Position numbers and translations under genes: made by a program. Source: Methylobacterium sp. CB376 (GTDB lineage Bacteria; Pseudomonadota; Alphaproteobacteria; Rhizobiales; Beijerinckiaceae). Taken from it: a stretch of DNA of 64,000 nucleotides. The stretch lies in the NCBI RefSeq assembly GCF_029714205.1, contig NZ_CP121648.1:2542001-2606000 (forward strand). The letters are read 5' to 3'. The notes under the pieces were generated by a model that worked only from the letters and a program-made list of their open reading frames with translations, ran no database searches and was not told where the DNA came from. Positions 54,197 through 63,045 of this stretch are shown one piece after another; positions within the stretch are counted from its first letter, which is position 1; every line of letters starts with the position of its first letter.

Positions 54197-55471
54197 TCAC
54201 CAGCCGAACCAGTCCGGCTTGCGCGGCAGCTCCACCGTCTTGACCGGTTCGAGCTTCACGGTGCCGGCCTTCATCAGGTCGGCGATGGCGCCCTCGGTCG
54301 GGCCCGAGACCCTGGCGCGGTAGATCGACACCGTCATCATCCCGCGATGGTCGTTCTCGGACCAGGTCGAGGGAACGCAGACGCCCTCCATTCCGGCCGG
54401 CACCCAGTTCTTCTTCTGGTAGAAACCCTTGCGCACGTTGGGGCCGGCGATGCCGCCGTTGTCCTTGGCCCAGCCGATCGCCTCGACCATGTAGAGCGCC
54501 GCGCACACCCCCGAGAGGTAGTGGACCGGCCGGTAGACCGTGCCGTTCGGATCCGACTCCTTCGAGATCTCGGCGATCGTCTTCAGGCCCGGCGCGCTGC
54601 CGCCGGTCACCGCGGCGGTCCGCACCGGGAAGACCACGCCGTCGGCCGCCTCGCCCGCCGCCTTGGCGGCGTTCTCGTCCATGCCCCAGACGTTGCCCAT
54701 GAACTGGATGTCGGCGCCCGCCGCCTTGCAGGACTTGAGCAGCGAGATGTTCGAGCCGCCGGTATTGCCCAGATAGGCGTAGTTCGCCCCGGCATTCTTG
54801 GCCGTCAGGCACTGGGCGGTGTAGTCGCCGGGCGCCAGCGCGAAGACGATGGCCGGCAGCACCTCGAAGCCGAGGTCCCGCGCCATCGCCTCGCCCGCCT
54901 CCTTGGGCGAGTTCGGGTAGGGGTGGTTGCCGCCCATGTGGACGTATTTCGGCTTGCCGGGCTTGCCCTTCGCCTTCCAGTCCTCGGCCGCCCAGAGCAG
55001 CATGGCCCGCAGCGCGTCCGAGTAGGTCGGCCCGTAGAAGAAGTTGTAGGGGGCGGCCTTGGCCTTGCCGCTGGCGCCGGTCGGGTCGCTCACCTGCGCG
55101 GCGTAGGAGCCCGAGATGTAGGGCACCTCGTCCTTGGCCACGAAGGCCGAGAGCGCCTCGGTGTCGGCGGTGCCCCAGCCCTGGATCGCCGCGACCTTGT
55201 CGCGCCCGCTCGTCCACTTCTTGTACTGCGCGACCGCGCGCGGCACCTGGTAGCCGTAATCGACCGACTCGACCGCGAGCTTCTGGCCGCCGACGCCGCC
55301 CTTGCGGTTGATCCAGGCGAGCGCGTCCGCGACGCCCTGGGCATAGGGCACGCCGACGTCGGAGGTGGCGCCGCTCTGGTCGGCGAGGTGACCGATCGGC
55401 ACGTCGGCGGCGCGGGCCGGCAGCGCGAGGGCGAGGGCGAGCGCGGGGACGAGGGAGACGGGGCGAAGCAT
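54197..55471 (-). CDS. Branched-chain amino acid type ABC transporter substrate-binding protein (operon 2)
   Basis: 424 residues with signal peptide MLRPVSLVPALALALALPAR (cleavage after ARA). Peripla_BP_6 fold: VPIGHLADQSGATSDVGVPY, DALAWINRKGGVGGQKLAVE, AAIQGWGTADTEALSAFVAK and YAYLGNTGGSNISLLKSC. Longer than classic LivK (~370). Binding proteins of this branch travel with an acyl-CoA synthetase in the same operon, suggesting an organic acid ligand rather than leucine (inference). GGAGG about 10 bases before ATG 55471. The repeat after its stop may set its expression above the downstream livF. Confidence 0.9.
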   Translation of the reverse strand: MLRPVSLVPALALALALPARAADVPIGHLADQSGATSDVGVPYAQGVADALAWINRKGGVGGQKLAVESVDYGYQVPRAVAQYKKWTSGRDKVAAIQGWGTADTEALSAFVAKDEVPYISGSYAAQVSDPTGASGKAKAAPYNFFYGPTYSDALRAMLLWAAEDWKAKGKPGKPKYVHMGGNHPYPNSPKEAGEAMARDLGFEVLPAIVFALAPGDYTAQCLTAKNAGANYAYLGNTGGSNISLLKSCKAAGADIQFMGNVWGMDENAAKAAGEAADGVVFPVRTAAVTGGSAPGLKTIAEISKESDPNGTVYRPVHYLSGVCAALYMVEAIGWAKDNGGIAGPNVRKGFYQKKNWVPAGMEGVCVPSTWSENDHRGMMTVSIYRARVSGPTEGAIADLMKAGTVKLEPVKTVELPRKPDWFGW

Positions 55472-55514
55472 CCTTGGATTTCCTCCGGTCACGGTCTGCG
55501 GCCGTTCGGCCTGC

Positions 55515-55603
55515 CAAGCGGAATGGCGTGGCGTGGTTCTGCTTGGTTTCTTGTTGCCGCCTCATTCGCCGAACCGGTGACCCCTCCGGCGAACGATGCT
55601 CGG
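55515..55603. repeat. Dispersed repeat family 2, copy 3
   Basis: AAGCGGAATGGCGTGG and TTCTGCTTGG form the left imperfect hairpin. The right part GCCGAACCGGTGACCCCTCC and GGCGAACGATGCTCGGG matches copies at 14356 and 20850. It occupies the livM-livK intercistronic space of operon 2. Confidence 0.5.
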
Positions 55604-55614
55604 GTGTCTTGGCG

Positions 55615-56688
55615 TCAGTGCGAGAACGGGTAGAGCTTCCAGTAGGCCTTGATCTGGCGCCAGCGATGGGCGAGGCCGTCCGGCTCGAAGATCAGGAAGA
55701 GGACGATCACGAGGCCGATCGCCATCTCGCGCAGGAAGGAGAGGTTGTCCTTGAGCGCGAGCGCCCGGTCGACGGCCGAGCCCTTCACCGCGTCGGTGAG
55801 CCAGCCCATCGCCTCGGGCACCAGCACCATGAAGGCGGTGCCCATCAGCGTGCCCATGATCGAGCCGAGGCCGCCGATGATGATCATGCCGAGGAACTGG
55901 ATCGAGAGCAGGATCCCGAAGCCCTCGACCGAGACGAACTGCAGGTAATGGGCGTAGAGCCCGCCGCCGACCCCGGCGAAGAAGGCCGAGAGGCCGAACG
56001 AGAGGGTGCGGTAGCGGGTGAGGTTGATCCCCATCATCTCGGCGGAGAGATAGTGGTCGCGCACCGCCACCAGCGCCCGGCCGTCGCGGCTGCGCATCAG
56101 GTTGGTGGCGAGCACGAAGGTCAGGACGAGGTAGGCGAGGACCACGTAGAAGTAGCGCTGGTCGGTGTCGAAGGCGAAGCCCAGGATCGAGAAGGCCTCG
56201 GCCGGCGTGCCCGCCACGCCCCCGGTGAACCAGTTCGCCCGGGCGAAGAAATCCTGCAGGATGTACTGCGCGGCGAGCGTCGCGATGGCGAGGTAGAGGC
56301 CCTTGAGCCGCGCCGCGGGCAGGCCGAAGACGAGGCCGACCGCCGTGGTGAGCACGCCCGCGAGCGGGATCGCGAAGAAGACCGGAACCGAGAAGGTGTT
56401 GGACAGCCAGGCTGACGCGAAGGCGCCGAAGCCGAAGAAGGCGGCGTGCCCGATCGAGATCTGGCCGGTGAAGCCGACCAGGATGTTGAGCCCGAGCGCC
56501 GCCACCGCGAAGTAGCCGATCTGGATGAGCAGGCTCAGCCAGTAGCGGTCGAGGACGAGGGGCGCGCAGGCCAGGAGCGCGATGCCCGCGAGGACCGCGT
56601 AGCGGCTGCCCGCGGTCGGAAAGATGGTGGTGTCGGCCGCGTAGCTGGCGCGGAAGTCGCCGGCCGGGATCAGGCTCTGGGTCGCCAT
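55615..56688 (-). CDS. livM: Branched-chain amino acid type ABC transporter permease LivM (operon 2)
   Basis: 357 residues, ~9-10 hydrophobic helices. The N-terminal polar segment (residues 1-30) is followed by VLAGIALLACAPLVLDRYWL. LNILVGFTGQISIGHAAFFG is the conserved LivM segment, and the EAA loop reads GRALVAVRDHYLSAEMMGIN. MIIIGGLGSIMGTLMGTAF precedes the last helices. It starts 7 bases after the livH stop. Longer than operon-1 LivM, consistent with a distinct subgroup. Confidence 0.94.
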   Translation of the reverse strand: MATQSLIPAGDFRASYAADTTIFPTAGSRYAVLAGIALLACAPLVLDRYWLSLLIQIGYFAVAALGLNILVGFTGQISIGHAAFFGFGAFASAWLSNTFSVPVFFAIPLAGVLTTAVGLVFGLPAARLKGLYLAIATLAAQYILQDFFARANWFTGGVAGTPAEAFSILGFAFDTDQRYFYVVLAYLVLTFVLATNLMRSRDGRALVAVRDHYLSAEMMGINLTRYRTLSFGLSAFFAGVGGGLYAHYLQFVSVEGFGILLSIQFLGMIIIGGLGSIMGTLMGTAFMVLVPEAMGWLTDAVKGSAVDRALALKDNLSFLREMAIGLVIVLFLIFEPDGLAHRWRQIKAYWKLYPFSH

Positions 56689-56695
56689 CGTGTCC

Positions 56696-57589
56696 TCAGA
56701 CGCGCTCGATGTCGCGGGTGCCGAACAGGCCGTAGGGTTTGATCATCAGGATCACCACCAGCACGTAGAAGGGCACGATCTCGTAGAGGTTGCCCCAGTG
56801 CAGGTACTGGCCGTCCACGTACTGGGCGAGGTTCTCCAGGAGCCCGATCACCAGGCCGCCGATGACGGCGCCGACGACGGAGTCGAGGCCGCCCAGGATC
56901 ACCGCCGGGAAGACCTTGATGCCGTAGAGCGAGAGGGCCGAGGAGACGCCGTTGACGATGCCGACCACCACCCCGGCGACCGAGGACACCACCGCCGAGA
57001 TCGCCCAGGCCATGGCGAAGACGTTGCGCACCGGGATGCCGAGGGACTGCGCCACCTGCTGGTCGAAGGCGGTGGCCCGCATGGCCAGCCCGTGCCGCGA
57101 GTAGCGGAAGAACCACGCGAAGGCGGCCATCATGGCGAGCGAGATGCCGAGACTCATCACGTAGGCGCTCTGGAACTCGAAGCCGAGCACCGAGACCTGC
57201 TGCGCGGAGAAGATCGGCGGGAAGGGCTGCGCGAACACCCCGAACAGCCACTTGCACAGGGCCTGGAAGAAGATCGAGAGCCCGATCGTGACCATGATGA
57301 CCGAGATGATCGGCTCGCCGATCAGCGGGCGCAGCACCACGACTTGCAGGGCGATGCCGAAGACCAGCATGAACGCGAAGGTGACGAGCATCCCGACCCA
57401 GAAGGGCAGCTGGTAGGTGGTGAGGAGCCACCAGCAGATCCAGGCGCCGATGAGCAGGAACTCGCCCTGGGCGAAGTTCACGACCTGGCTCGCCTTGTAG
57501 ATCAGGACGAAGCTCATGGCGACGACGCCGTAGAGCGCGCCCACGATGAGCCCGTTGAGGACGAGCTGGAGCAGGAGATGCGAAGTCAT
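56696..57589 (-). CDS. livH: Branched-chain amino acid type ABC transporter permease LivH (operon 2)
   Basis: 297 residues. LLLQLVLNGLIVGALYGVVA, KASQVVNFAQGEFLLIGAW (LivH motif with N-F-A-Q-G-E), the cytoplasmic loop AMRATAFDQQVAQSLGIPVR and KVFPAVILGGLDSVVGAVIG. ATG 57589 is 5 bases after the acyl-CoA synthetase stop. Partner of LivM 7 bases downstream. Confidence 0.94.
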   Translation of the reverse strand: MTSHLLLQLVLNGLIVGALYGVVAMSFVLIYKASQVVNFAQGEFLLIGAWICWWLLTTYQLPFWVGMLVTFAFMLVFGIALQVVVLRPLIGEPIISVIMVTIGLSIFFQALCKWLFGVFAQPFPPIFSAQQVSVLGFEFQSAYVMSLGISLAMMAAFAWFFRYSRHGLAMRATAFDQQVAQSLGIPVRNVFAMAWAISAVVSSVAGVVVGIVNGVSSALSLYGIKVFPAVILGGLDSVVGAVIGGLVIGLLENLAQYVDGQYLHWGNLYEIVPFYVLVVILMIKPYGLFGTRDIERV

Positions 57590-57594
57590 CGGCG

Positions 57595-59568
57595 CTACTC
57601 GGCGGCGGCGAGGATCGGGGCGGCCGGGCGCAGATCGATGACCGGCAGATTCGTGCGGATGCGCTGGGTCGAGCCGTCCTGGAAGCGGATCACCGTGTCG
57701 ACCCGGTAGCTCGGCTGGCCCGCGTAGATCGCCGCGATGAGGTCGGCGTATTTCTCGTTGATCACGCCGCGGCGGACCTTGCGGGTGCGGGTGAGCTCGC
57801 CGTCGTCGGCGTCGAGTTCCTTGTAGAGGAGCACGACCTTGGCGATGCGCTGCGCCTCGGCGAGCGAGGCGTTGACGCGCTCGACCTCCGCGCGCAGGAG
57901 CGCGATGGTCTCGGGCTTGGCCGCAAGGTCGCTGTAGGTGGTGAAGGCGACGCGGTTCTTCTCCGCCCATTTCGCCACCACCGAGAAGCGGATGCAGATC
58001 AGAGCCGCGAGGTAGTCGCGCCCGGCCCCCAGGATCACCGCCTCGGCCACGTAGGGCGAGAACTTGAGCTTGTTCTCCAGGTATTGCGGCGAGAAGCGCT
58101 CGCCGCGGGCGTTGACCGCGAGGTCCTTGACCCGGTCGATGACGACGAGCTCGCCCTTGGCATCGAGGTAGCCGGCATCGCCGGTGTGCATCCAGCCGTC
58201 GACGACGTCGCCCGTGCCCTCCGGCATCTTGTAGTAGCCGAGGAACATGTTGGGGTGCTTGGCGTGGATCTCGCCGATGCCGTTGCGGTCGGGATCGACG
58301 ATCCGCACCGTGATGCCGTCGTCGAAGGGCACGCCCACCGTGTCGAAGTCGACCGTGCCGCCCCGGTGGAGCGTGTAGGCGCCCATCGCCTCGGTCTGCC
58401 CGTAGAGCTGGCGCAGCGGCACGCCGAGGGCGCGGAAGAACCGGAACGTGTCGGGACCGAGCGCCGCCCCGCCCGTCGCCGCCGAGCGCAGGCGGGTGAA
58501 GCCGAGCCGGTCCCGCAGGGCCCGGAACAGGATCAGCTCGGCGAGCGGCGAGCGGGCGCCCGTGTCGAGGGCGGCGAGGCCCCGCTCCATCCCGCGGGCG
58601 AACAGCCACTGCTTGAGGGGCGAGGCGTCCATCATCCGGGCGCGCACATCCGCGGCGACCGCCTCCCAGACCCGGGGCGCGAAGAGCACGAAGGTCGGGG
58701 CGATCTCCCGGAAATCGTGCATCAGGGTGTCGGCTTCCTCGACGAAGTTCACCTTCATCCGCGACAGGAGGGCCTGACCGAGGGCGTAGACCTGCTCCAT
58801 GATCCAGGGGAGCGGCAGCACCGAGACGTAATCGTCCTGCGGCCCCTTGGGATCCGCGGCGAGGTAGCTGGCGCAGTGGCGCAGCACCCGCCCGGCGCTC
58901 AGCATGGCGAGCTTCGGCCGCGCCGTGGTGCCCGAGGTGGTGCAGAGGATCGCCACCGTCTCGCCGTCCCCGGCCTCGACCAGCCTGTCGTAGAGGCCGG
59001 GCTCGGCCGCGTCGAGCGCGGCGCCGCGCCGGGCCAGCGCCTCGGCCGAGATCAGCCGGCGGTCGTCGTATTTGCGGATCCCGCGCGGGTCCGAGTAGAC
59101 GATGTGGCGCAGGCTCGGGACGCGGTCGGCGAGGGCGAGGAGCTTGTCGACCTGCTCCTCGTCCTCGGCGAAGACCACCCGGGCCTCGCCATAGTCGAGG
59201 AGGTAGAGAACCTCGTCCTCCAGCGCGTCCCGGTAGAGGCCGAGCGAGAGGGCGCCGAGCGCGTGGGCGGCGATCTCGCCCGCCACCCAGTCGGGCCGGT
59301 TGTCGCCGATGAGGCCGATCACGTCGCCCTCGCCGATGCCGAGGTCGCGCAGCCCGAGGGCGAAGGCCCGCACCCGGTCCTGATACTGCGCCCAGGTGAT
59401 CGGGCGCCACAGCCCGAGATCCTTCTCGCGCAGGGCCACGTCGTGCGGGTGCTCGCGCGCGTTGAGCCGCAGCAGCTTCGGGAAGGTGTCGGCCGCGGCC
59501 GCGCGGGCGGCGTAGTCGGTCGCGCGGGCGGCGGAGACGGCCGTGCGGGCGGCGGAGACGGCCGCCAT
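57595..59568 (-). CDS. AMP-dependent acyl-CoA synthetase (long-chain/FadD-like) inside liv operon 2
   Basis: 657 residues. Forms acyl-AMP then acyl-CoA. P-loop-like motif AILCTTSGTTARPKLAML (YTSGTTG-PK variant with R for G), A5 motif LYGQTEAMGAYTLHR, A7 WMHTGDAGYLDAKGEL, A8 VIDRVKDLAVNARGERFSPQ and a C-terminal subdomain with TRTRKVRRGVINEKYADLI, where the catalytic Lys (A10) normally sits. N-terminal Ala-rich extension from a 21-bp tandem duplication. ATG 59568 shares a base with the livG stop; GTG 59571 is possible. Fusion of uptake and CoA activation in one operon suggests a carboxylic acid substrate. Confidence 0.92.
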   Translation of the reverse strand: MAAVSAARTAVSAARATDYAARAAAADTFPKLLRLNAREHPHDVALREKDLGLWRPITWAQYQDRVRAFALGLRDLGIGEGDVIGLIGDNRPDWVAGEIAAHALGALSLGLYRDALEDEVLYLLDYGEARVVFAEDEEQVDKLLALADRVPSLRHIVYSDPRGIRKYDDRRLISAEALARRGAALDAAEPGLYDRLVEAGDGETVAILCTTSGTTARPKLAMLSAGRVLRHCASYLAADPKGPQDDYVSVLPLPWIMEQVYALGQALLSRMKVNFVEEADTLMHDFREIAPTFVLFAPRVWEAVAADVRARMMDASPLKQWLFARGMERGLAALDTGARSPLAELILFRALRDRLGFTRLRSAATGGAALGPDTFRFFRALGVPLRQLYGQTEAMGAYTLHRGGTVDFDTVGVPFDDGITVRIVDPDRNGIGEIHAKHPNMFLGYYKMPEGTGDVVDGWMHTGDAGYLDAKGELVVIDRVKDLAVNARGERFSPQYLENKLKFSPYVAEAVILGAGRDYLAALICIRFSVVAKWAEKNRVAFTTYSDLAAKPETIALLRAEVERVNASLAEAQRIAKVVLLYKELDADDGELTRTRKVRRGVINEKYADLIAAIYAGQPSYRVDTVIRFQDGSTQRIRTNLPVIDLRPAAPILAAAE

Positions 59569-60377
59569 CACGACACCGCCCGGATCGGCGCCGCCGGGGT
59601 CTCGGCCTCGTCCTCCTCGCCCAGATAGGCCCGGCGCACGTGGGGATCGGCCAGCACCGCCTCCGGGCGCCCGAGCGCGATCCGGCGCCCGAAATCGAGC
59701 ACCATCACCCGGTGCGAGATGTCCATCACCACGCCCATGTCGTGCTCGATCATCACGACCGTCATCCCGAATTCCTCGTTCAGGTCGACGATGTAGCGGG
59801 CCATGTCCTCCTTCTCCTCGAGGTTCATGCCGGCCATCGGCTCGTCCAGGAGGATCAGCTTGGGTTCGAGCGCCATCGCGCGGGCGAGCTCGACCCGCTT
59901 GCGCAGCCCGTAGGACAGGGTGCCGGCCACCGCCTTGCGGTAGGGCTGCAGGTCGAGGAAGTCGATGATCTCCTCGACGCGCCGGCGATGCGCCAATTCC
60001 TCGCTCCGGACGCCCGGGATCCAGTAGAGCGCGCCGGTCAGGAAGTTGTTGCGCAAGAGGTGGTGGCGCCCGACCATGATGTTGTCGAGCACGCTCATGT
60101 GGTGGAAGAGGGCGAGGTTCTGGAAGGTGCGGCCGATGCCGAGCTTCGGCCGGGCGTTCGGGCTCGCCCGGGTGATGTCGTTGCCGCCGAACAGGACCTG
60201 CCCCTCGGTCGGCCGGTAGCGGCCCGAGATGCAGTTCAGCATCGACGTCTTGCCGGCGCCGTTCGGGCCGATGATCGAGAACAGCTCGCCGGGTTCGACC
60301 GTGAAGCCGACATCCGTCAGGGCCTTCACGCCGCCGAAACGCAGCGAGACCTGGCGAACCTCAAGGGCTCCCGCCAC
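59568..60377 (-). CDS. livG: Branched-chain amino acid type ABC transporter ATP-binding protein LivG (operon 2)
   Basis: 269 residues. Walker A IIGPNGAGKTSMLNCISG, RTFQNLALFHHMSVLDNIMV, signature TLSYGLRKRVELARAMAL (the S-Y-G-x-R/K-K-R form of this LivG subgroup), Walker B LILLDEPMAGMNLEEKEDM, H-loop MIEHDMGVVMDIS. First gene of the operon. GTG 60377 is preceded by GGAGGGAAGAGC. The signature differs from operon-1 LivG and matches systems that contain an acyl-CoA ligase. Confidence 0.94.
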   Translation of the reverse strand: MAGALEVRQVSLRFGGVKALTDVGFTVEPGELFSIIGPNGAGKTSMLNCISGRYRPTEGQVLFGGNDITRASPNARPKLGIGRTFQNLALFHHMSVLDNIMVGRHHLLRNNFLTGALYWIPGVRSEELAHRRRVEEIIDFLDLQPYRKAVAGTLSYGLRKRVELARAMALEPKLILLDEPMAGMNLEEKEDMARYIVDLNEEFGMTVVMIEHDMGVVMDISHRVMVLDFGRRIALGRPEAVLADPHVRRAYLGEEDEAETPAAPIRAVS

Positions 60378-60611
60378 GCTCTTCCTCCCTCCGCTCCGGC
60401 GGCCGCCCTCATGGTCGGGGCGGCTCTGCCGTGCAGGTCCCCGCCCCGCGGGGCGGTGCCATGCAGCTGGGAAATACGTTCGACTGTTTTTTTCTGAGCG
60501 TCAAGTGATACAGTGGCGCGACGTTCGTCGAAGAGGGGCGGGGAAGCCCGCCCGCACCGGGGAGAGACCCGGCGCCTCGGCGGGCCGGTGGGACGGGGGT
60601 CGAAGCACACG
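60378..60611. promoter_or_regulatory. Divergent promoter region, liv operon 2 / tetR
   Basis: 234-base gap. AT-richer core at 60475-60515 (ACTGTTTTTTTCTGAGCGTC). On the minus strand TTGACG (60509-60504) could be the livG -35, but the -10 is poor. The TetR product of the divergent gene is expected to bind here; no clear palindrome was identified. Confidence 0.4.
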
Positions 60612-61274
60612 ATGGCGCGCATCGCCGGCTCGTCGGGGCCGAGGACCGAGGAGGCGATCCGCAGGGCGGGCCTCCAGCTCCTCTACACGCACGGCTACGC
60701 GGCCATGAGCCTGCGCCAGCTCGCGGGCGTGGTCGGCATCCAGCAGGGCTCGCTCTACAACTATTTCCGGAACAAGCAGGAATTCCTGTTCGACCTGATC
60801 CGCCGCCACATGCGCGACCTGCACGCGGCGCTCGACGCGGCGCTGCTGCCGGAGGGCAGCGCGGTGGCGCGGCTGACGCGCTTCGTCGAGTTCCACGTCG
60901 CCTACCACGTCGAGCGGCCGCAGGAGGTCTTCATCTGCTACTCCGAGCTGCGCAGCCTCGAGCCGGAGAACTACGCCGCGATCGTCGCGATGCGGCGCGA
61001 CTACGAGGCCAAGCTGGTCGAGATCCTGGAATTCGGCCGGGAGACCGGCGAGTTCCGCTTCGCCGACACGAAGATGACCGCCTACGCGATCCTCGCCCTG
61101 CTGTCGGGCATCTGCACGTGGTTCCGGCCGGGCGGGCGCCTGAGCAAGGACGACGTGCGGGAGACCTTCCTCGGCATGGTCCTGTCGCTGGTGAGCGGGG
61201 CGGGGATGCGCGAGAGCTTCGCCGAGCCGCCCCGGCTCGCCGCGATCAGCCGGTCGGGCGCTCGTCGGCGATGA
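60612..61274 (+). CDS. TetR family regulator of liv operon 2
   Basis: 220 residues. HTH: EEAIRRAGLQLLYTHGYAAMSLRQLAGVVGIQQGSLYNYFRNKQEFLFDLI, recognition helix QGSLYNYF. The C-terminal TetR_C_33-like part has HVAYHVERPQEVFICYSELR and LEPENYAAIVAMRRDYE, typical of regulators next to acyl-CoA metabolism genes. Divergent from livG, so it probably represses the transport/ligase operon and responds to an acyl-CoA or free acid. ATG 60612; the open frame upstream is not conserved. Its last 29 bases overlap the convergent PaaK-like gene. Confidence 0.92.
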   Translation: MARIAGSSGPRTEEAIRRAGLQLLYTHGYAAMSLRQLAGVVGIQQGSLYNYFRNKQEFLFDLIRRHMRDLHAALDAALLPEGSAVARLTRFVEFHVAYHVERPQEVFICYSELRSLEPENYAAIVAMRRDYEAKLVEILEFGRETGEFRFADTKMTAYAILALLSGICTWFRPGGRLSKDDVRETFLGMVLSLVSGAGMRESFAEPPRLAAISRSGARRR

Positions 61275-62478
61275 CCTTGCCGTCGTTGGGCAGGCTGCCC
61301 GGCGGGACGAGATCGACGTCGCCGCGCAGCTTCGTCACCGCCCGCAGGGTCTCGGCCACCGCCTCGGCCAGGGCTCGGCCGGGCGCGGCGCACTCGGCCC
61401 GCAGGGTCATCGCGTCGGTCTCGTCGGCGCGGGCGACGACGAGGCGCAGGCGGCCGAGTTCCGGGTGGCGCCGGCCCAGCTCCGCCACCTGCTCTGGCCG
61501 CACGAACATGCCCTTCACCTTGGCGGCCTGATCGGCCCGGCCCATCCAGCCGCGGATCCGCGGCGCCGTGCGCCCGCAGGCGCTCGCGCCGCCGAGCGAC
61601 GCGGTGAGGTCGCCGAGGGCGTAGCGGATCAGCGGCCGGTCGGGATCGAGCACCGTGACGACGATCTCGCCGACCTCCCCGTCCGGGACCGGGTCGCCCG
61701 TGCCGGGCCGGACGATCTCCAGGATCAGGTCCTCGTTGACCACGAGCCCGTCGCGGGCGCCGCTCTCGTAGGCGATGAAGCCGACATCGGCCGTCGCGTA
61801 GGCCTGGTAGGCGTCGATGCCGAAGCCGGCGACGATCTCCTGCAGGCTCTTGGGGAAGGCCGCGCCCGAGACGAGGGCGCGCCGCAGGCTCGCGACGTCG
61901 CGGCCGGCGCTCCGCCCGGCCTCGACCAGGATCCGCAGGAAGTCCGGCGTGCCGCAATAGCCGACCGGCCGGTAGGCCTCGATCAGGTCGAGCTGCTGCT
62001 CGGTCTGGCCGGGACCGGCCGGGATCACCGCGCAGCCGAGCGCCCGCGCCGCCGTGTCGAAGATGAAGCCGCCGGGCGTCAGGTGGTAGCCGAAGGTGTT
62101 GAGCACCACATCGCCGGGCCGGAACCCGGCCGCGAACAGGCAGCGCGCCCCGCCCCAGGGATCCTCGCCCGCGCGCTGCGGCTCGAAGATCGGGCCCGGC
62201 GAGGTGAAGAGCCGCGGGAAGCGCCCGGGCGCCGCCGGCACGAAGCCGCCGAACGGCGGGGCGCCGCGCTGCATCCCGGGCATCTCGCCCTTGCGCAGGA
62301 CCGGCAGGCGGGCGAGGGCGGCGCGGTCGGTGACCGAATCCGGGTCGATCGCGCCGAGATGGGCCGCGTAGGCGGGGCTGTTCAGGGCCGCCGCCAGGGC
62401 GGTCGGCAGGCGGGCGAAGAGCGCGGCGTCGCGCGCCGCCGGGCTCTCGGTCTCGCGGGCGTCGTAGTGCTCGGACAT
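61246..62478 (-). CDS. Phenylacetate-CoA ligase-like (PaaK family) AMP-binding enzyme
   Basis: 410 residues. PaaK-type adenylate-forming enzyme: LPVLRKGEMPGMQRGAPPFG, RLFTSPGPIFEPQRAG (the P-loop-like SSGTTG replaced by TSPGPI), DVVLNTFGYHLTPGGFIFD, AVIPAGPGQTEQQLDLIE, VGYCGTPDFLRILVEAG, YQAYATADVGFIAYES, EIVVTVLDPDRPLIRYALGDL and GRADQAAKVKGMFVRP. A normal PaaK has 430-440 residues. Activates an aromatic or other acid to its CoA ester. GGGAGG precedes ATG 62478. It converges with the tetR gene, overlapping 29 bases, and is likely part of the same pathway as operon 2. Confidence 0.88.
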   Translation of the reverse strand: MSEHYDARETESPAARDAALFARLPTALAAALNSPAYAAHLGAIDPDSVTDRAALARLPVLRKGEMPGMQRGAPPFGGFVPAAPGRFPRLFTSPGPIFEPQRAGEDPWGGARCLFAAGFRPGDVVLNTFGYHLTPGGFIFDTAARALGCAVIPAGPGQTEQQLDLIEAYRPVGYCGTPDFLRILVEAGRSAGRDVASLRRALVSGAAFPKSLQEIVAGFGIDAYQAYATADVGFIAYESGARDGLVVNEDLILEIVRPGTGDPVPDGEVGEIVVTVLDPDRPLIRYALGDLTASLGGASACGRTAPRIRGWMGRADQAAKVKGMFVRPEQVAELGRRHPELGRLRLVVARADETDAMTLRAECAAPGRALAEAVAETLRAVTKLRGDVDLVPPGSLPNDGKVIADERPTG

Positions 62479-62544
62479 GCGGTCCTCCCTGTCGGCCGGC
62501 CCGTCGCCGGTCCTTCGTCCGATGGGACGAGGCCGGGTGCCCGC

Positions 62545-63042
62545 TCAGGGCGCCCCCTCGCCGGTTTCACTCCGGTGACGCTCCAGCACCGCGTCCAGGA
62601 GAGCGGGCCGGCAGCGGAAGCTCGTCGCGCGCAGCTTTTGCAGCGCGAGCTCGAGGTCGACGAGCCCGCGGCGCGCCGCGAGATCGAGGAGGCCGAGCGT
62701 CCCGGTGACGGAGAGCCCGCTCGCCCGCGCCGCAGGCACGCCGGCGCGGTCATCCATCAGGAGCAGGTCGGCGCCCGTCGCGCAGGCGAGCAGAACGGCG
62801 GCGCGCTCGCCGATGTCGAGACGCGCGAGATGCGGGACGTCCTGCCCCGGACAGGTCTCCACCCTGAGCCAGGACGGCGGCTCCTGAATGCGGGTGCGTA
62901 CCGCCGGTGGAGCGTCCGGGTGTCCCAGTTCGGCGGCAACCTCCTCCGGAACGACGATCACCCGGAACAGCGCCGGAAGGATGTCGATCTCTCGAATCAG
63001 GATGAGATAGTTGAGCGGCCCGGTATCGGCGACGACGCGCAA
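62545..63042 (-). CDS. DUF3368/PIN-like toxin
   Basis: 165 residues. PIN-fold features: N-terminal RVVADTGPLNYLILI with the first Asp, then VVPEEVAAELGHPD, LDIGERAAVLLACATGADLLLMDDRAG with the later acidic cluster, and SVTGTLGLLDLAARRGLVD. The whole follows DUF3368, which pairs with UPF0175 antitoxins. A predicted Mg-dependent RNase. The start is TTG 63042, 3 bases after the antitoxin stop, which should keep toxin translation low. Confidence 0.87.
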   Translation of the reverse strand: MRVVADTGPLNYLILIREIDILPALFRVIVVPEEVAAELGHPDAPPAVRTRIQEPPSWLRVETCPGQDVPHLARLDIGERAAVLLACATGADLLLMDDRAGVPAARASGLSVTGTLGLLDLAARRGLVDLELALQKLRATSFRCRPALLDAVLERHRSETGEGAP

Positions 63043-63045
63043 ATC

